Source: Planctomycetota bacterium
GTDB taxonomy: Bacteria > Planctomycetota > SZUA-567 > H5-PLA8
NCBI GenBank assembly: GCA_027493525.1
Contig: JAOSKN010000002.1
Coordinates: forward strand, 972,288-1,036,287
Reading direction: 5' to 3'
DNA: 64,000 nt
Made by a program: the position numbers and the translations under genes
Part shown: positions 12,100 to 20,989 of the stretch, one piece after another
Layout of the letters: every line of letters starts with the position of its first letter
Numbering within the stretch: the first letter of the stretch is position 1
The notes under the pieces: model-generated
Seen by the model: only the letters and a program-made list of their open reading frames with translations
Database searches by the model: none
What the model was told of the DNA's origin: nothing

Positions 12100-12115
12100 C
12101 GGGCGCATCCGCCCG
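12100..12115 (-). promoter_or_regulatory. Short hairpin in the ahcY leader
   Basis: CGGGCG and CGCCCG form a perfect 6-bp stem with a 4-base loop about 36 bases before the ahcY start. It is too short to call a riboswitch. The rest of the 141-base gap shows nothing I can identify. Confidence 0.25.
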
Positions 12116-12205
12116 ATGAATTCACCTTAGCCTTCGGGCTCGGTGCGCCGCAATGGCGACCGGGTTGTAAGTGGGCAAGAGGTGGTTGAGATCGATACCC
12201 GCCCG

Positions 12206-13309
12206 CTACCACCGCAGCCCCAGAGGCTTCTTCCGCAGCAGCACGTCCAGGACCGTCCAGCCGCGGTGCTGGCGCACGCAGACGATGCGGCTGCCTTCGG
12301 GGGCGGGGTCGAGGACTTCCGGATCCTTCACCGGGCCGGCCAGGCGGACCTGTGCGGCGATGGACGACGGGCAGTCCAGATGCAGCCGCCGCCGCCGCAG
12401 GTCGATGTCGATGCTGCCCACCAGCCCCGCGTGGTCCCAGGCGATCTCGAAGTAGTGGGTCTTCAGGAAACCCGCCACGACCCAGCGCCCGCGGGGCGGT
12501 ACGTAAACGGGCTTGTCGTGGGCGAGCAGAAAGGCCGCGGCCTGCTTGAGGTGCGGCGCGTCGGGAATCTCGTGGCCGACGCCCTGAAGTTCCACGTACT
12601 CGAAGGGCGCCGCGCCCGTGTCGCGATCGGGCTGGCCCTTCTGCGCTTCCGCATAGGCGCGCGCGTGTTCGACCGGCACGCAGTCGTCGTCCTTGCCGTG
12701 AAAAATCTTCAGCGGGCAGATGCGGTTGGGGGCGACGGTCAGGCCCGAGCGTGAGCGGTAGGCCTCGGCGTGCTCGCGCGGGTTCGGGGCGATCCAGCGC
12801 TCCATTTCGTCGCGGTAGTTGCCTTTCTCGTTCCACTCGAACCAGCGCGCGTAGTCGCTGACTCCGCACCAGACGACGGCAGAGGCCAGCAGGTCGGGGC
12901 ACTTGCCCACGAGCGCGAGGATGTTGCCGCCGCCCCCGGAGGCCCCGAAGCCGCGCGGGTGCTGGCTGTCGCTGCAAAGCTGAGGATAAATCTGCCGCGC
13001 GGCCGCCAGGGCGTCGGAGGCGTCGCGGATCTCCCAGCCGTTGGCGTCGGGCTCGCCGACCGTCCCGCCGCGCCCGCGCAGGTTCAGGTTCAGCACGCAG
13101 AAGCCGCGCTGCGCAAGCGCCTTGGCGCGCGGGCGGGCGTTGAGCAGGTTCTGGTGCCAGCCGTGGAAGAAGAACAGCGGCGGCCAGGGCCCCCCGTGAG
13201 CCGGGGCGAGCACGTCCATGAAGAGCGTCGGCAGCGGGCGCTCGGTGGAGACGTACGGCACGAGGAGGTGCTCGGCCAGTTCCTTGGACGGCAGGCGCGT
13301 GGAGGACAC
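12206..13309 (-). CDS. Alpha/beta hydrolase, acetyl-esterase or prolyl-oligopeptidase type
   Basis: About 367 residues. The oxyanion motif FFFHGWHQN is followed by the nucleophile elbow GFGASGGGGN (Ser in GASGG), a C-terminal FHGKDDDCVP acid loop and GVGHEIPD histidine, giving a complete catalytic triad. This suits a carbohydrate esterase or dienelactone-hydrolase relative. The frame extends upstream to ATG at 13393, but that start almost touches a terminator. I prefer GTG at 13309, which has GGGGAG nine bases upstream. No clear signal peptide. The substrate is unknown; a role in de-esterifying glycans with the nearby sulfatase is only an inference. Confidence 0.75.
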   Translation of the reverse strand: MSSTRLPSKELAEHLLVPYVSTERPLPTLFMDVLAPAHGGPWPPLFFFHGWHQNLLNARPRAKALAQRGFCVLNLNLRGRGGTVGEPDANGWEIRDASDALAAARQIYPQLCSDSQHPRGFGASGGGGNILALVGKCPDLLASAVVWCGVSDYARWFEWNEKGNYRDEMERWIAPNPREHAEAYRSRSGLTVAPNRICPLKIFHGKDDDCVPVEHARAYAEAQKGQPDRDTGAAPFEYVELQGVGHEIPDAPHLKQAAAFLLAHDKPVYVPPRGRWVVAGFLKTHYFEIAWDHAGLVGSIDIDLRRRRLHLDCPSSIAAQVRLAGPVKDPEVLDPAPEGSRIVCVRQHRGWTVLDVLLRKKPLGLRW

Positions 13310-13398
13310 GGCGTACGGCTCCCCAAGGGTCCGGAACCGGCGCCCACGCCGGCTCGAGGCTTGATGGCCGTCCACCTTGTACCATACGGCCAAGCGGC

Positions 13399-13434
13399 AA
13401 AAAAAGGGGCCTGCGCGGTTTCCCGGCAGGCCCC
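13399..13434 (-). terminator. Rho-independent terminator of the pilus-like operon
   Basis: A perfect 9-bp stem (GGGGCCTGC/GCAGGCCCC, 13406-13434) is followed on the minus strand by seven T (13399-13405). It ends the operon whose last gene stops at 13466. Confidence 0.9.
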
Positions 13435-13465
13435 TGGCTCAGTACCGTGCCGCGGTTGGGAAGGG

Positions 13466-15067
13466 TCAGCCGCCGCCCTTCTTGCTTTCCAGCGCCTTCT
13501 TGATCTTCTCTTTCAGTTCCTTCTCGCGTTCTTCCTGGTCGCGCAGCATGCGGTCGAGGACGACGAAGGCTTCCTTGCGCTTCTCGAAGTCCGCGCGGAG
13601 CGGATGTTCCTCCAGGTCGCCGGTCTTGACGTCCTCGAGCACGGCGATGAGGGTGGGGATATTCCGCTCGACCTGCCGCTCGACCATGATCGGGCGGCCG
13701 TCGGCGTCGAGCTTGGGCACGCGGATGGGCGTCTCGCCGTCCGGGCCCATCTTCTCTTCCATCGCGGCCTCCTTGACGACTATCATCTTGCGCTCTTCGC
13801 CGGCCTTGATTTCGGCGAGCTTGAACCCGGCCTTGAACTCCCACTTGTCGCGTTCCTTGGTCTCGGCCTTTTCGTAGGGAATCAGCGCGGACAATTCCTC
13901 GCCCACCGCGGGCCAGACGGTGACCTCCTCCCACTTGGAGGCCGGGTAAACCCAGACCTTGAGCGCGAACTGCCCCTTGTAGCTAGGCGCGGGGCGCCGC
14001 GCGGGCGGGAGGTTCGGGTCGGGCAGATCGCCCTGCTTCCCGGCGAAGCGGAGCATGAAACTGGGCGGCGTGGCGATCTTGATCGGATCGGTGAAGGCGC
14101 TGGCGTACAGCTCGACCTTCGCATCCGGCGACTTGGGCGCGACCTTTTCGACTTCCTTGGGCAGCTTGACGCGGATGCGGTTGCCGCCGACCGTGATGAC
14201 GTGGCCGGGGCCGGAATCGATCAGCCGCGCCACCAGCCGGGCCTTGTAGAAATAAGTGGTCTTGGGGCTCACGGTCCGGTCGTGCGTGATCAGGGCATTT
14301 TTCAGGTGTTCGGGCAGTTCCAGGCTCTTGGCGTCGACCGGGACGTCCTTTTCCTTGGGCGCGGCTTCGTCCGCGGGGGTCTCGCCGCTGCGGGAGGTGA
14401 ACTCCGAAGGCCCGCTGGCCTCGGGGGCCACGGGCTTGGCGGGGCCCTTTGCGGGGTCCGGGGCGGGGCCTTTGACCGCGCCGGAGGCTCCGCCGGGCGT
14501 GAGGTTGTCCTGGATGCCCGCGATGGGCGCCTCGGGATTCAGTTCCTTCGTCTGCACCAGTTGATCGATCTTGTCGGCCTGCTCGCCGCGGTAGATTTCC
14601 ATGCGCACGGGAACCATGTACTTCTGCGCCACCTCGGGCGGAATGCGGCCCGTGATGTACACGCCGTAGTGGTCGGCCGTGACGGAGAACTCCGACGGGG
14701 GCTTGAGAATGGCGAAATCGTCCACGATGGGCTTGTCGGAGTGGACGGGCTTGGAGGCCGGATCGACGTAGGGCGCCATGGGGCGCGGATAGAAGGTGTA
14801 CGCGGCGAGGGACGAGCCTTCCCCTTCGCGCGGGCGGTTGAAGTTCGCCGCGGACCGTTCGCCGTAAGGAACCCGGTTCTTTTCGCTCCAGCGGAATTCC
14901 GGGCCCGGCGGCTTGGCCAGGAAGCTCTTGATCCGCGCGGTGCTGCTCTTCAGGTCGTCGAGGTCCTGGGGCTTCTCGACATCCAGGTTCTGGAAGATCC
15001 AGTAGCCGCAGAGCGCCACCACGATGGCGGTGACCACCTTTTCGCCGTGTTGCATGATGAAGGCCAC
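13466..15067 (-). CDS. Single-pass membrane protein, third gene of the PilM-PilN operon
   Basis: The 533-residue protein has one N-terminal membrane segment (about residues 10-27, VVTAIVVALCGYWIF), then a large, probably periplasmic region rich in Pro, Lys and Glu, and a lysine-rich C-terminal coiled-coil segment ending in KKGGG. The GTG start has a strong AGGAGG seven bases upstream. It sits 56 bases after the PilO-like gene and before a strong terminator. By position it could stand in for PilP, but I recognise no PilP motif. Repeated two-stranded stretches (AHYG..YITGRIPPEVA-like, TTYFYKARLVARL) suggest fibronectin-like beta domains. Confidence 0.6.
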   Translation of the reverse strand: MAFIMQHGEKVVTAIVVALCGYWIFQNLDVEKPQDLDDLKSSTARIKSFLAKPPGPEFRWSEKNRVPYGERSAANFNRPREGEGSSLAAYTFYPRPMAPYVDPASKPVHSDKPIVDDFAILKPPSEFSVTADHYGVYITGRIPPEVAQKYMVPVRMEIYRGEQADKIDQLVQTKELNPEAPIAGIQDNLTPGGASGAVKGPAPDPAKGPAKPVAPEASGPSEFTSRSGETPADEAAPKEKDVPVDAKSLELPEHLKNALITHDRTVSPKTTYFYKARLVARLIDSGPGHVITVGGNRIRVKLPKEVEKVAPKSPDAKVELYASAFTDPIKIATPPSFMLRFAGKQGDLPDPNLPPARRPAPSYKGQFALKVWVYPASKWEEVTVWPAVGEELSALIPYEKAETKERDKWEFKAGFKLAEIKAGEERKMIVVKEAAMEEKMGPDGETPIRVPKLDADGRPIMVERQVERNIPTLIAVLEDVKTGDLEEHPLRADFEKRKEAFVVLDRMLRDQEEREKELKEKIKKALESKKGGG

Positions 15068-15123
15068 GGTCCGACCTCCTGCTGTGCGGCCGCCGTAACG
15101 GCCGCGGGCTCACGAGTTCGAGG

Positions 15124-16221
15124 TTACTTCGCCCCGGTCTTCTTCTTGGCGGCTGCCGTCTTGGACGAGGCCGCCGGCTTGACCTGGGCGGCCTGCTGGA
15201 GTTTCTTGGCCGCTTCGCGGTCGAACTCCACCAGATCCAGTTCCAGGTAGGCCTGGACGCCCGCCTCCTGGAAGTAGGTGTTGAGTTTCAGGTTCTGCAA
15301 GGCTTCCGCCGGGGCTTCGCCGGCGGGGGCGGCCGCGCGAAGATCCTCAAGGGCCGCGAAGGGCTGGGCGATGCGCTGCGTATCGATCTTCCGCACCGCC
15401 GCGACCCAGCGGTCGCTGTTCTCGAGCGCCCGGGCCACGGCTGGCACGGCTTGGGCGGGAAGGGTGATGAGCAGGGTAAGCGCCTGCGACTTTTGGAGCG
15501 TGGAGCCCGTCTCCTTGGCGCCGGACGGGGCGCCGGCCAGCTTGAGCGCCTCGGCGTAGGCCGCTTCGTGGTCCGCCTGCGTCTTCTCCGGGTCCGACAA
15601 GGTAAGGTTGTCGAGCCGCAGGACGCCCGCGTCCACCATTTCGGGCGCCGCCTCGGCTTGCGCCTTGGCGTCGGGGTTGAACGCGTAGTGCGGGACCTTG
15701 ACTTTCACCGAACTGAGCACGCGCACGACTTCCTGGACGATCGCGGCCTGCTTCAGCCGGGCCTGGCGCGCGGCCTCGTCGTTGCTCGGCAGGTTCTGGC
15801 CTTCGAACAGGAAGCGCTTGCCGAAATCGGCGGGCAGCTTCAGGCCGGCCTGCTCGGCCAGCTTGAGGATCTCCGCGCGCTTGTCGATCAGCCAGTTGTC
15901 GAAGGTGATGGAGTCCTTGGGCGAGGCGGCGAAATCGTCCGGCAGCTTGAGTCCCTTGCCTTCCCAAAGGCCCAGGATCGCGGTTTCCTCCTGCGCGAGC
16001 TGCTTGCGGTAGGCTTCCACCGCCTCGACATGCTTTGAGCTGACGACCTTGGACGAGTCGGCCGCGTACTTTTGCACCTCCGCCGCTTTGGCGGAGATGA
16101 CGCCCTTCAGCGTCGCGGACTCGCCGGTGATGCTCGGCACCATCAGCATGTAGACGCCCGCGGCGATCACGAGTATCGCGGCGAGCACGACCCAGAAGAG
16201 GTACTTCATGACGCCTTCCAC
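15124..16221 (-). CDS. PilO-like single-pass membrane protein
   Basis: 365 residues. A membrane anchor lies at about 6-28 (YLFWVVLAAILVIAAGVYMLM), followed by a helical, Ala/Lys/Glu-rich region (about 40-150) and a mixed alpha/beta C-terminal half. The tail is lysine-alanine rich (KTAAAKKKTGAK), like the tail of the PilM-PilN protein before it. The topology and position after PilM-PilN match PilO, the PilN partner in type IV pilus and type II secretion inner-membrane complexes, but sequence similarity is not evident by eye. The GTG start has GAGGAG about nine bases upstream. Confidence 0.55.
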   Translation of the reverse strand: MEGVMKYLFWVVLAAILVIAAGVYMLMVPSITGESATLKGVISAKAAEVQKYAADSSKVVSSKHVEAVEAYRKQLAQEETAILGLWEGKGLKLPDDFAASPKDSITFDNWLIDKRAEILKLAEQAGLKLPADFGKRFLFEGQNLPSNDEAARQARLKQAAIVQEVVRVLSSVKVKVPHYAFNPDAKAQAEAAPEMVDAGVLRLDNLTLSDPEKTQADHEAAYAEALKLAGAPSGAKETGSTLQKSQALTLLITLPAQAVPAVARALENSDRWVAAVRKIDTQRIAQPFAALEDLRAAAPAGEAPAEALQNLKLNTYFQEAGVQAYLELDLVEFDREAAKKLQQAAQVKPAASSKTAAAKKKTGAK

Positions 16222-16281
16222 GTTCGGGCTCCTCTCAAACGTCGCGCGCCGCCCCGGCGCGCGCGGGTCGCGGGACTCGAA

Positions 16282-18252
16282 TCAGTGCTTTGCCGCGGTC
16301 TTCTTGGCCGGCGCCGGCTTGCTGGCGCCTGTCTTGGCGCCGGTTTTGGCGGCGGCCGGCGGCGCCTTGGCCACGGCCGGCGCGATATCCGGATCGTCCT
16401 TCGGAGACCAGGTGAAGATCAGGTGGAAAGCCGTGAAGGGCACCTGGTTCTCGGAGCGCGGCGCTTTTTCGGGCAGCGCGCGGCCGTCCCAATCGTATTC
16501 CACCGGCTGCTCGCGGTATTTCAGGTCGCGCTTGTACAGGTCCTGGCGCACGTCCTTGATCTCGTCCGGGAAGGCGGTCTTCAGCGCCTGGACCAGTTCG
16601 GGGAGCACGTCCTGCATGCCGTGCGTTTCGCCGGAAAGCACCACAAGGATCGGGATGTCGGCCCGCAGTTCGGGATCCACGTCGCGCACGTTGGCGGCCT
16701 TCGCGAGCTGCGCATAGAGGCCGTTGGCGCCGGCGAAATTCTGCGAGTTCTTCACCAGGTCCTTGCGGTTGTTGGTGAAGCGGTCCTCGATCGCCTTGAG
16801 TTCCTCGCCGCCCAGGGTGAAAGGCTCGCGCGAGACGTACAGGTTGGTCAGGAACGCCTTTTTGGCCGGCCCGAAGAACGGCTGCCCCGCCGCGTCTTTC
16901 AGCCCCGAGATGCGGTCGAAGATCTGCACCATCCGCCCGCGGTCGCGCGCGATGCGGCTCAGCCGGTGCACGCGCGCCTCCAGCCCGGCAAGCGGTTCGG
17001 GGCTCTTCAGCGCCTCGTTCAGCTTGCCCTCGAACTCCTTCACGCTCTCGGCCTGGGCTTCGGCCTCCTTCTTGGCCTCGGCCAGTTGCTCGCGCTCGCG
17101 GTTGGCGTGGCTCCAGCTCATCCCCAGCGCCACCAGGATCGCCGCCGCCGAGAGGATGCCCCAGATCTTCTTCTGGCCCACCGCGATCTCGGTCTTGCGC
17201 TCCTGCGGGAGCAGGTTGACTCTCAGTTCGGAGAGCCCCAGCCCTTGCAGGCCCAGTCCGATCGCGACGGCCATCGTCGGAAACTCGTTGGCGAAGACGC
17301 CGGGGTTGATGACGCGGTCGAGCTGGATCTTATTGACGCCCTCGACGAGCGAGCACGGCGCCTCGCGAACCTGCTTGGCCAGGTTCTCCGCCATCCGCGG
17401 CAGGCGGAAGGTATGCCCCAGCAGATAGCACTGCGCGAGCTTCGCGCCGCGCGCGCGGGACTTGTAGAAGCCGATCGTGCGCTGAATCTCGGCCGAGAGC
17501 TGCCGCAGCGTCGGCTCGATCACGCCCAGGATCTTGTCGGCCTGCTTCGACTGTTCGATGTTCTTCTTCAGGTCCTCGGCCTTCTCGAAGGGGACCTTGA
17601 ACTTGTTCTCCAGCGCGCGGGTGATCTCGCGCCCGGCGATGGGGATCGTGCGGCTGTAGATGTGCCGCCCGTGCATCACCACGAAGTCCGTGCCCTTGTA
17701 GCCGGCGTCCAGGATCAGCGCGGGGCCCTGCGGCTTGAACTCGTAGTACACGAAATTGAAGAGCGACATCGGGGCGACCGTGATCCCCTGCACGTTCAGG
17801 TTGAACTGGTCGGTGAGCTGCAGGATTTCCTGGATGATCGTCTTGCGCACCGCGATCAGCTCGACCCCAATCCCCGTGCCGGACGGTTCGTCGTAGCGCT
17901 CCCAGCCCATCTCCACCTGCTCCAGCGGGAAGGGAATCTGCTGCTTGGCTTCGTACTGCACCAGGTCGTTGACCTTCGCCTCCGACGTGCCGGGCGGGAG
18001 CTGGAACTCCTTGAAGAGACACAGGTCGCCGGGAAGCGACAGGTAGACCGGATCGTTCCCGAACTCGTGGTTGGTCGTCAGCGTGCGCAGCGCCGCCTGC
18101 ACGCGCACCGCGCGCTCGGATTCCTCGTCGCCGCCATAAATGTCGATGATATCGAAATCGACGATCACCGCCTCGCCGCCGGCCGTGACCATCTTGACGG
18201 CCTTGACCGCCGAGTTGCCGATGTCCAGACCCCAGACCGTGGAATGCGCCAT
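16282..18252 (-). CDS. PilM-PilN fusion, pilus/secretion inner-membrane assembly protein
   Basis: About 656 residues. Residues 1-335 are PilM-like, an actin-fold ATPase (VWGLDIGNSAVKAVKM phosphate loop, ALILDAGYKGTDF second phosphate motif, YYEFKPQGP). At about 344-349 comes RVNLLP, the peptide by which PilN normally binds PilM, then one membrane helix at about 365-385 and a coiled-coil periplasmic part like PilN. In most bacteria these are two proteins. The C-terminus is a low-complexity Ala/Lys/Pro tail. ATG at 18252 is preferred to TTG at 18261. It is the first of three genes in an operon; the secretin and motor ATPases are not in the window. Confidence 0.8.
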   Translation of the reverse strand: MAHSTVWGLDIGNSAVKAVKMVTAGGEAVIVDFDIIDIYGGDEESERAVRVQAALRTLTTNHEFGNDPVYLSLPGDLCLFKEFQLPPGTSEAKVNDLVQYEAKQQIPFPLEQVEMGWERYDEPSGTGIGVELIAVRKTIIQEILQLTDQFNLNVQGITVAPMSLFNFVYYEFKPQGPALILDAGYKGTDFVVMHGRHIYSRTIPIAGREITRALENKFKVPFEKAEDLKKNIEQSKQADKILGVIEPTLRQLSAEIQRTIGFYKSRARGAKLAQCYLLGHTFRLPRMAENLAKQVREAPCSLVEGVNKIQLDRVINPGVFANEFPTMAVAIGLGLQGLGLSELRVNLLPQERKTEIAVGQKKIWGILSAAAILVALGMSWSHANREREQLAEAKKEAEAQAESVKEFEGKLNEALKSPEPLAGLEARVHRLSRIARDRGRMVQIFDRISGLKDAAGQPFFGPAKKAFLTNLYVSREPFTLGGEELKAIEDRFTNNRKDLVKNSQNFAGANGLYAQLAKAANVRDVDPELRADIPILVVLSGETHGMQDVLPELVQALKTAFPDEIKDVRQDLYKRDLKYREQPVEYDWDGRALPEKAPRSENQVPFTAFHLIFTWSPKDDPDIAPAVAKAPPAAAKTGAKTGASKPAPAKKTAAKH

Positions 18253-18456
18253 GACTCGCAAGGCCCCCGCTGCTCGGAACGGTTAAGGTTCGCGCTCGTT
18301 ATGACTGTCGACCGCACTCGCGCGGCTGTTGATCGAAATCCTTACGCGACGGCGCCGTACCCCGCACGGCGCCAACGCGAGCACACCCAGCTTCCGCGTT
18401 GCTGTCTTAAGCAGTTGATGGTGAAAGAATTAAGCGCGAGCGTGCCTTCGTCAAGC

Positions 18457-18481
18457 AAAAAAGGAAACGCCTTCCGAGGCG
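18457..18481 (-). terminator. Rho-independent terminator in the 18253-18640 gap
   Basis: A CGCCT/AGGCG stem with a TCCG loop (18468-18481) is followed on the minus strand by a T-rich tract with six T (18457-18462). It would end the small zinc-ribbon gene at 18641-18955. The rest of the 388-base gap, which includes the upstream region of the pilM-pilN gene, shows no gene or recognisable site. Confidence 0.6.
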
Positions 18482-18640
18482 CGCCCGCAAGTCCGTCTCC
18501 ATGCCGCCGGTACGCCGGCAGGCAACTTGCATCAACCAACGGGGTTCACAGGTGCATTCCGCGCCTTGGGTATCCTGTCCGTATGCCGACGTTAAGGCTG
18601 GTCTCGATCCATTGCGGCATCCGGAGACAGGAACGCGGCA

Positions 18641-18955
18641 TCAGCGCGTCAGATACCACGCCAGCGCCGCCAGCAAGAGGACCGTACCCCCGATCACGAG
18701 CGGGCGAATCAGGTCGTCGCGAGCTTGGGACTTGAGCTGCGGCAGCACCGCGCTCTTCCGGGGAGCGCTTTTCTTGCCCTGGAACTGCTGCGTCTTCTGT
18801 TTGACCTTGTGCGAGTTATAGCACGTCTTGCAGACGGGCTTCGGGAAGCCCTCGCTCTGGTAGCATTCACCCACCAGTTCGCAGCGGCAACTCGCGCAGC
18901 GTGCGCCCATTTCGGTGAGCGGCCGGATATCTATAAGAGAGGAGCTGTCCGACAT
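18641..18955 (-). CDS. Small zinc-ribbon protein with C-terminal membrane anchor
   Basis: 104 residues. A cysteine cluster at about 19-44 (CASCRCELVGEC, then VCKTC) looks like a zinc-binding site. A basic linker with several Lys/Gln and a single C-terminal membrane helix at about 84-102 (PLVIGGTVLLLAALAWYL) make it a tail-anchored cytoplasmic-facing protein. GGAGG precedes the ATG. It is divergent from a larger protein with the same combination of cysteine pairs and membrane segments. Function unknown. Confidence 0.65.
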   Translation of the reverse strand: MSDSSSLIDIRPLTEMGARCASCRCELVGECYQSEGFPKPVCKTCYNSHKVKQKTQQFQGKKSAPRKSAVLPQLKSQARDDLIRPLVIGGTVLLLAALAWYLTR

Positions 18956-18998
18956 AAGGCCTCCATTTCTGGTCTTGAACCGCCGCCATGCATTGATT

Positions 18999-19026
18999 CT
19001 TTTAGCACCTCATGTACCAATGCCAA
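18999..19026 (-). promoter_or_regulatory. Candidate promoter of the small zinc-ribbon gene
   Basis: On the minus strand, TTGGCA (19021-19026) is separated by 16 bases from TAAAAG (18999-19004), fair matches to -35 and -10 boxes. It lies in the AT-rich 333-base divergent gap 18956-19288, which holds no gene. Confidence 0.4.
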
Positions 19027-19205
19027 GGCATCGCTTAATAACGATTAAACCTCTTATCGTACTGGCGACTTTTTACCATCCGAATTGGTAGGGAAAAAGA
19101 AAATTTCAAGGCCGTAGCCGGCGCTGTGTTTCTGAGGCGCGCTGCAACAGGACTCTAAGTGCTTACTGACGCACATGCATCAGGATGCTACAAAAGCAGA
19201 GTGGA

Positions 19206-19235
19206 TTGCATTGTAACGTAGAGCATCGATAAACT
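19206..19235 (+). promoter_or_regulatory. Candidate promoter of the large zinc-ribbon membrane protein
   Basis: TTGCAT (19206-19211), 18 bases, then TAAACT (19230-19235), about 50 bases before the ATG at 19289. The -35 match is weak. It is supported mainly by position and by the unusually AT-rich composition of this divergent gap. Confidence 0.3.
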
Positions 19236-19288
19236 TGGGTCCCCAGAATGGCCCAGGCTATTGAGTTCCGCGGAGGCCCGAGTTCAAC

Positions 19289-20422
19289 ATGTCTGTAGCG
19301 ACCGGCTCCCCCGTGCGATGCATGCGCTGTGCGACCATTTTGAGAAACCGTTCCGTGTGCCCCAGTTGCGGTACCGAAGTCGGTGCAGTAGCCCAGGTTG
19401 CGGAGCCTGCCGCTCCCGCGGAAGCCGCTCCCGCAAGCGCTGGCCGCCCGCCTGAGCCGGTGGCCAAGGCGGCGGCGCCCAAAAAGGTTGCCTGCGCGCT
19501 CTGCTATGCCTCGATTGCCTCCGGCGAGGAACAGGTAATCGCCGCGGAGCGCCCCGAGATCGCACAGGCGCTGGGCGAGGCGGTGGTCGCGCAGTATGCG
19601 GGGCAGCCCATCTGCGAGAATTGCCTGCAGACCTATCGAGAGAAAGCCCAGCGCCGTAAAGCCGGCCCGGCGCCGCAGCCAGCCACGCCCGAACCGGCCC
19701 CCGTCGCCAAGCTGCCCCGGCGCGCGAGCGCGCCGCAGCCGGCGGCCTCCGAGGCGCCATCCGCCGCCGCCGAGGCCCCGGCTCGCAAGCCCGCCCCGGC
19801 GCCGCAGCCTTTCTACATGTGGATCCTGGGCGGGCTGGTGGGCGGCCTGATCGGATGTGCGCCCGTGCTGTTGCTTTACAAACTCACCGAATGGGCCATC
19901 TGGGTGATTCTGGTCGGCCCGTTCGTGGGCGGCGGCGTGCGCAGCAACGCCAAGGGCGCCTACGGACTGCTGCCGGGCCTCACGGCGGCCTTCCTGACGC
20001 TCTTCTTCTGCGTGGTCAACCTGTACGTCATCACCCGCTGGGAACTGAGCGAGACCTTTTCCAGCCGCTATCCCGCCGAGCAGGTCCTGATCGCCCAGAT
20101 GGCCGAAGAGATCAAGGACGAATGGGCAGCCAACGGCAACGACGTCTCGGTGCCCTTCGAATACATCGAGAACGAGCGCCTCGAAGACGACTACCCCCCC
20201 GAGATCTGGGAGGCGGCGCAGAAGGAATGGGGGAACCTCGAGGAGCAGGAGCGCCAGGCGCGCATCCAGGAGTACGAGGCCGAGAACGAAGTGGAACAGC
20301 CGTCGGGTCTCCTTACGCTGATCGTCCTCGCGATCGGGATGTTGTTTCGCCCGACCTTCCTGATCGTCCTCGGGCTAACCGCCTTCGGCGCGTACAAGAC
20401 CGGCGCGGGCTTCAGCCAGTAG
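19289..20422 (+). CDS. Double zinc-ribbon, multi-pass membrane protein
   Basis: 377 residues. The N-terminus carries a four-cysteine ribbon (RCMRCATI..VCPSCG, about 11-31). After an Ala/Pro-rich linker come two further pairs (CALCYAS at about 70 and ICENC at about 111). A second Ala/Pro linker leads to four predicted membrane segments: about 176-196 (ILGGLVGGLIGCAPVLLLY), 202-216, 232-250 and near the C-terminus about 338-372. An acidic soluble loop at about 255-335 lies between the third and fourth. GGAGG lies 12 bases before ATG. No enzyme motif is seen and the function is unknown. It pairs divergently with the small zinc-ribbon gene, suggesting a shared control region. Confidence 0.65.
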   Translation: MSVATGSPVRCMRCATILRNRSVCPSCGTEVGAVAQVAEPAAPAEAAPASAGRPPEPVAKAAAPKKVACALCYASIASGEEQVIAAERPEIAQALGEAVVAQYAGQPICENCLQTYREKAQRRKAGPAPQPATPEPAPVAKLPRRASAPQPAASEAPSAAAEAPARKPAPAPQPFYMWILGGLVGGLIGCAPVLLLYKLTEWAIWVILVGPFVGGGVRSNAKGAYGLLPGLTAAFLTLFFCVVNLYVITRWELSETFSSRYPAEQVLIAQMAEEIKDEWAANGNDVSVPFEYIENERLEDDYPPEIWEAAQKEWGNLEEQERQARIQEYEAENEVEQPSGLLTLIVLAIGMLFRPTFLIVLGLTAFGAYKTGAGFSQ

Positions 20423-20461
20423 TCGATTGCGGCCGCGCCCGGCGCGTCGATACTCGGGCCC

Positions 20462-20989
20462 ATGCCGCTGATCCTGATTCTCGCCGTGCCGTGGCTGCTC
20501 CTGCGCATGCTGGGGTCGCTGGGCGTCGAGCCCCTGCGGGGCTGGCGCACCAGCGGGCGGCTGGCGCTGGCGTTTCTTTTCGGCCTGGCCGGCGTCATGC
20601 ACTTCACCGCGTACCGGGAAGACTACCGGGTCATGATCCCGCCGCCGTTCCCGCGGGAGTTGTGGCTCGTGTACCTCTCGGGGCTCTTCGAACTGGCCGG
20701 CGCGGTGGGGCTGCTGGTCGCGCGCTTCCGGCGCGCGGCGGCGCTGGGGCTGATGCTGCTGCTCGTGGCGGTATTCCCGGCCAACGTATACGCCGCGCGA
20801 GAGAACCTGCGCTTCTCGGGGCAGCCGCATCCGGACCTGGCGCTGCGGGCCGCGATCCAGCTTCTCTATTTCGGCGCGGTCTGGTGGTGCGGCTGGCGGC
20901 GCCCCGCCGCCCCGGCGCTTGCGGGCGCGGCGGGCACGGATAAGGTGGCCCCGACCGATCCGGCCCCGAGCGAGGACGCCCGCGCATGA
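20462..20989 (+). CDS. DoxX-like small membrane protein
   Basis: 175 residues with about four to five hydrophobic helices. LALAFLFGLAGVMHFTAYREDYRVM and LFELAGAVGLLV in the first half are typical of DoxX-family membrane proteins. The last 25 residues are a disordered Ala/Pro/Asp tail. Its TGA overlaps the ATG of sucC by four bases (ATGA), so the two are probably translated together. The link to a TCA-cycle enzyme is positional only. No redox-active cysteine pair was found. Confidence 0.7.
   Translation: MPLILILAVPWLLLRMLGSLGVEPLRGWRTSGRLALAFLFGLAGVMHFTAYREDYRVMIPPPFPRELWLVYLSGLFELAGAVGLLVARFRRAAALGLMLLLVAVFPANVYAARENLRFSGQPHPDLALRAAIQLLYFGAVWWCGWRRPAAPALAGAAGTDKVAPTDPAPSEDARA

Noticed and set aside
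12065..12205. SAH or SAM riboswitch before ahcY
   Set aside because: Only a 6-bp hairpin is seen; no match to the conserved core of either riboswitch.
18342..18539. 65-residue minus-strand ORF
   Set aside because: Overlaps the terminator at 18457-18481, no ribosome-binding site and no recognisable sequence.
16072..18735. 887-residue plus-strand frame opposite the PilM-PilN fusion
   Set aside because: Arg/Gly/Asp/Leu-rich shadow translation of a conserved gene; no domain.
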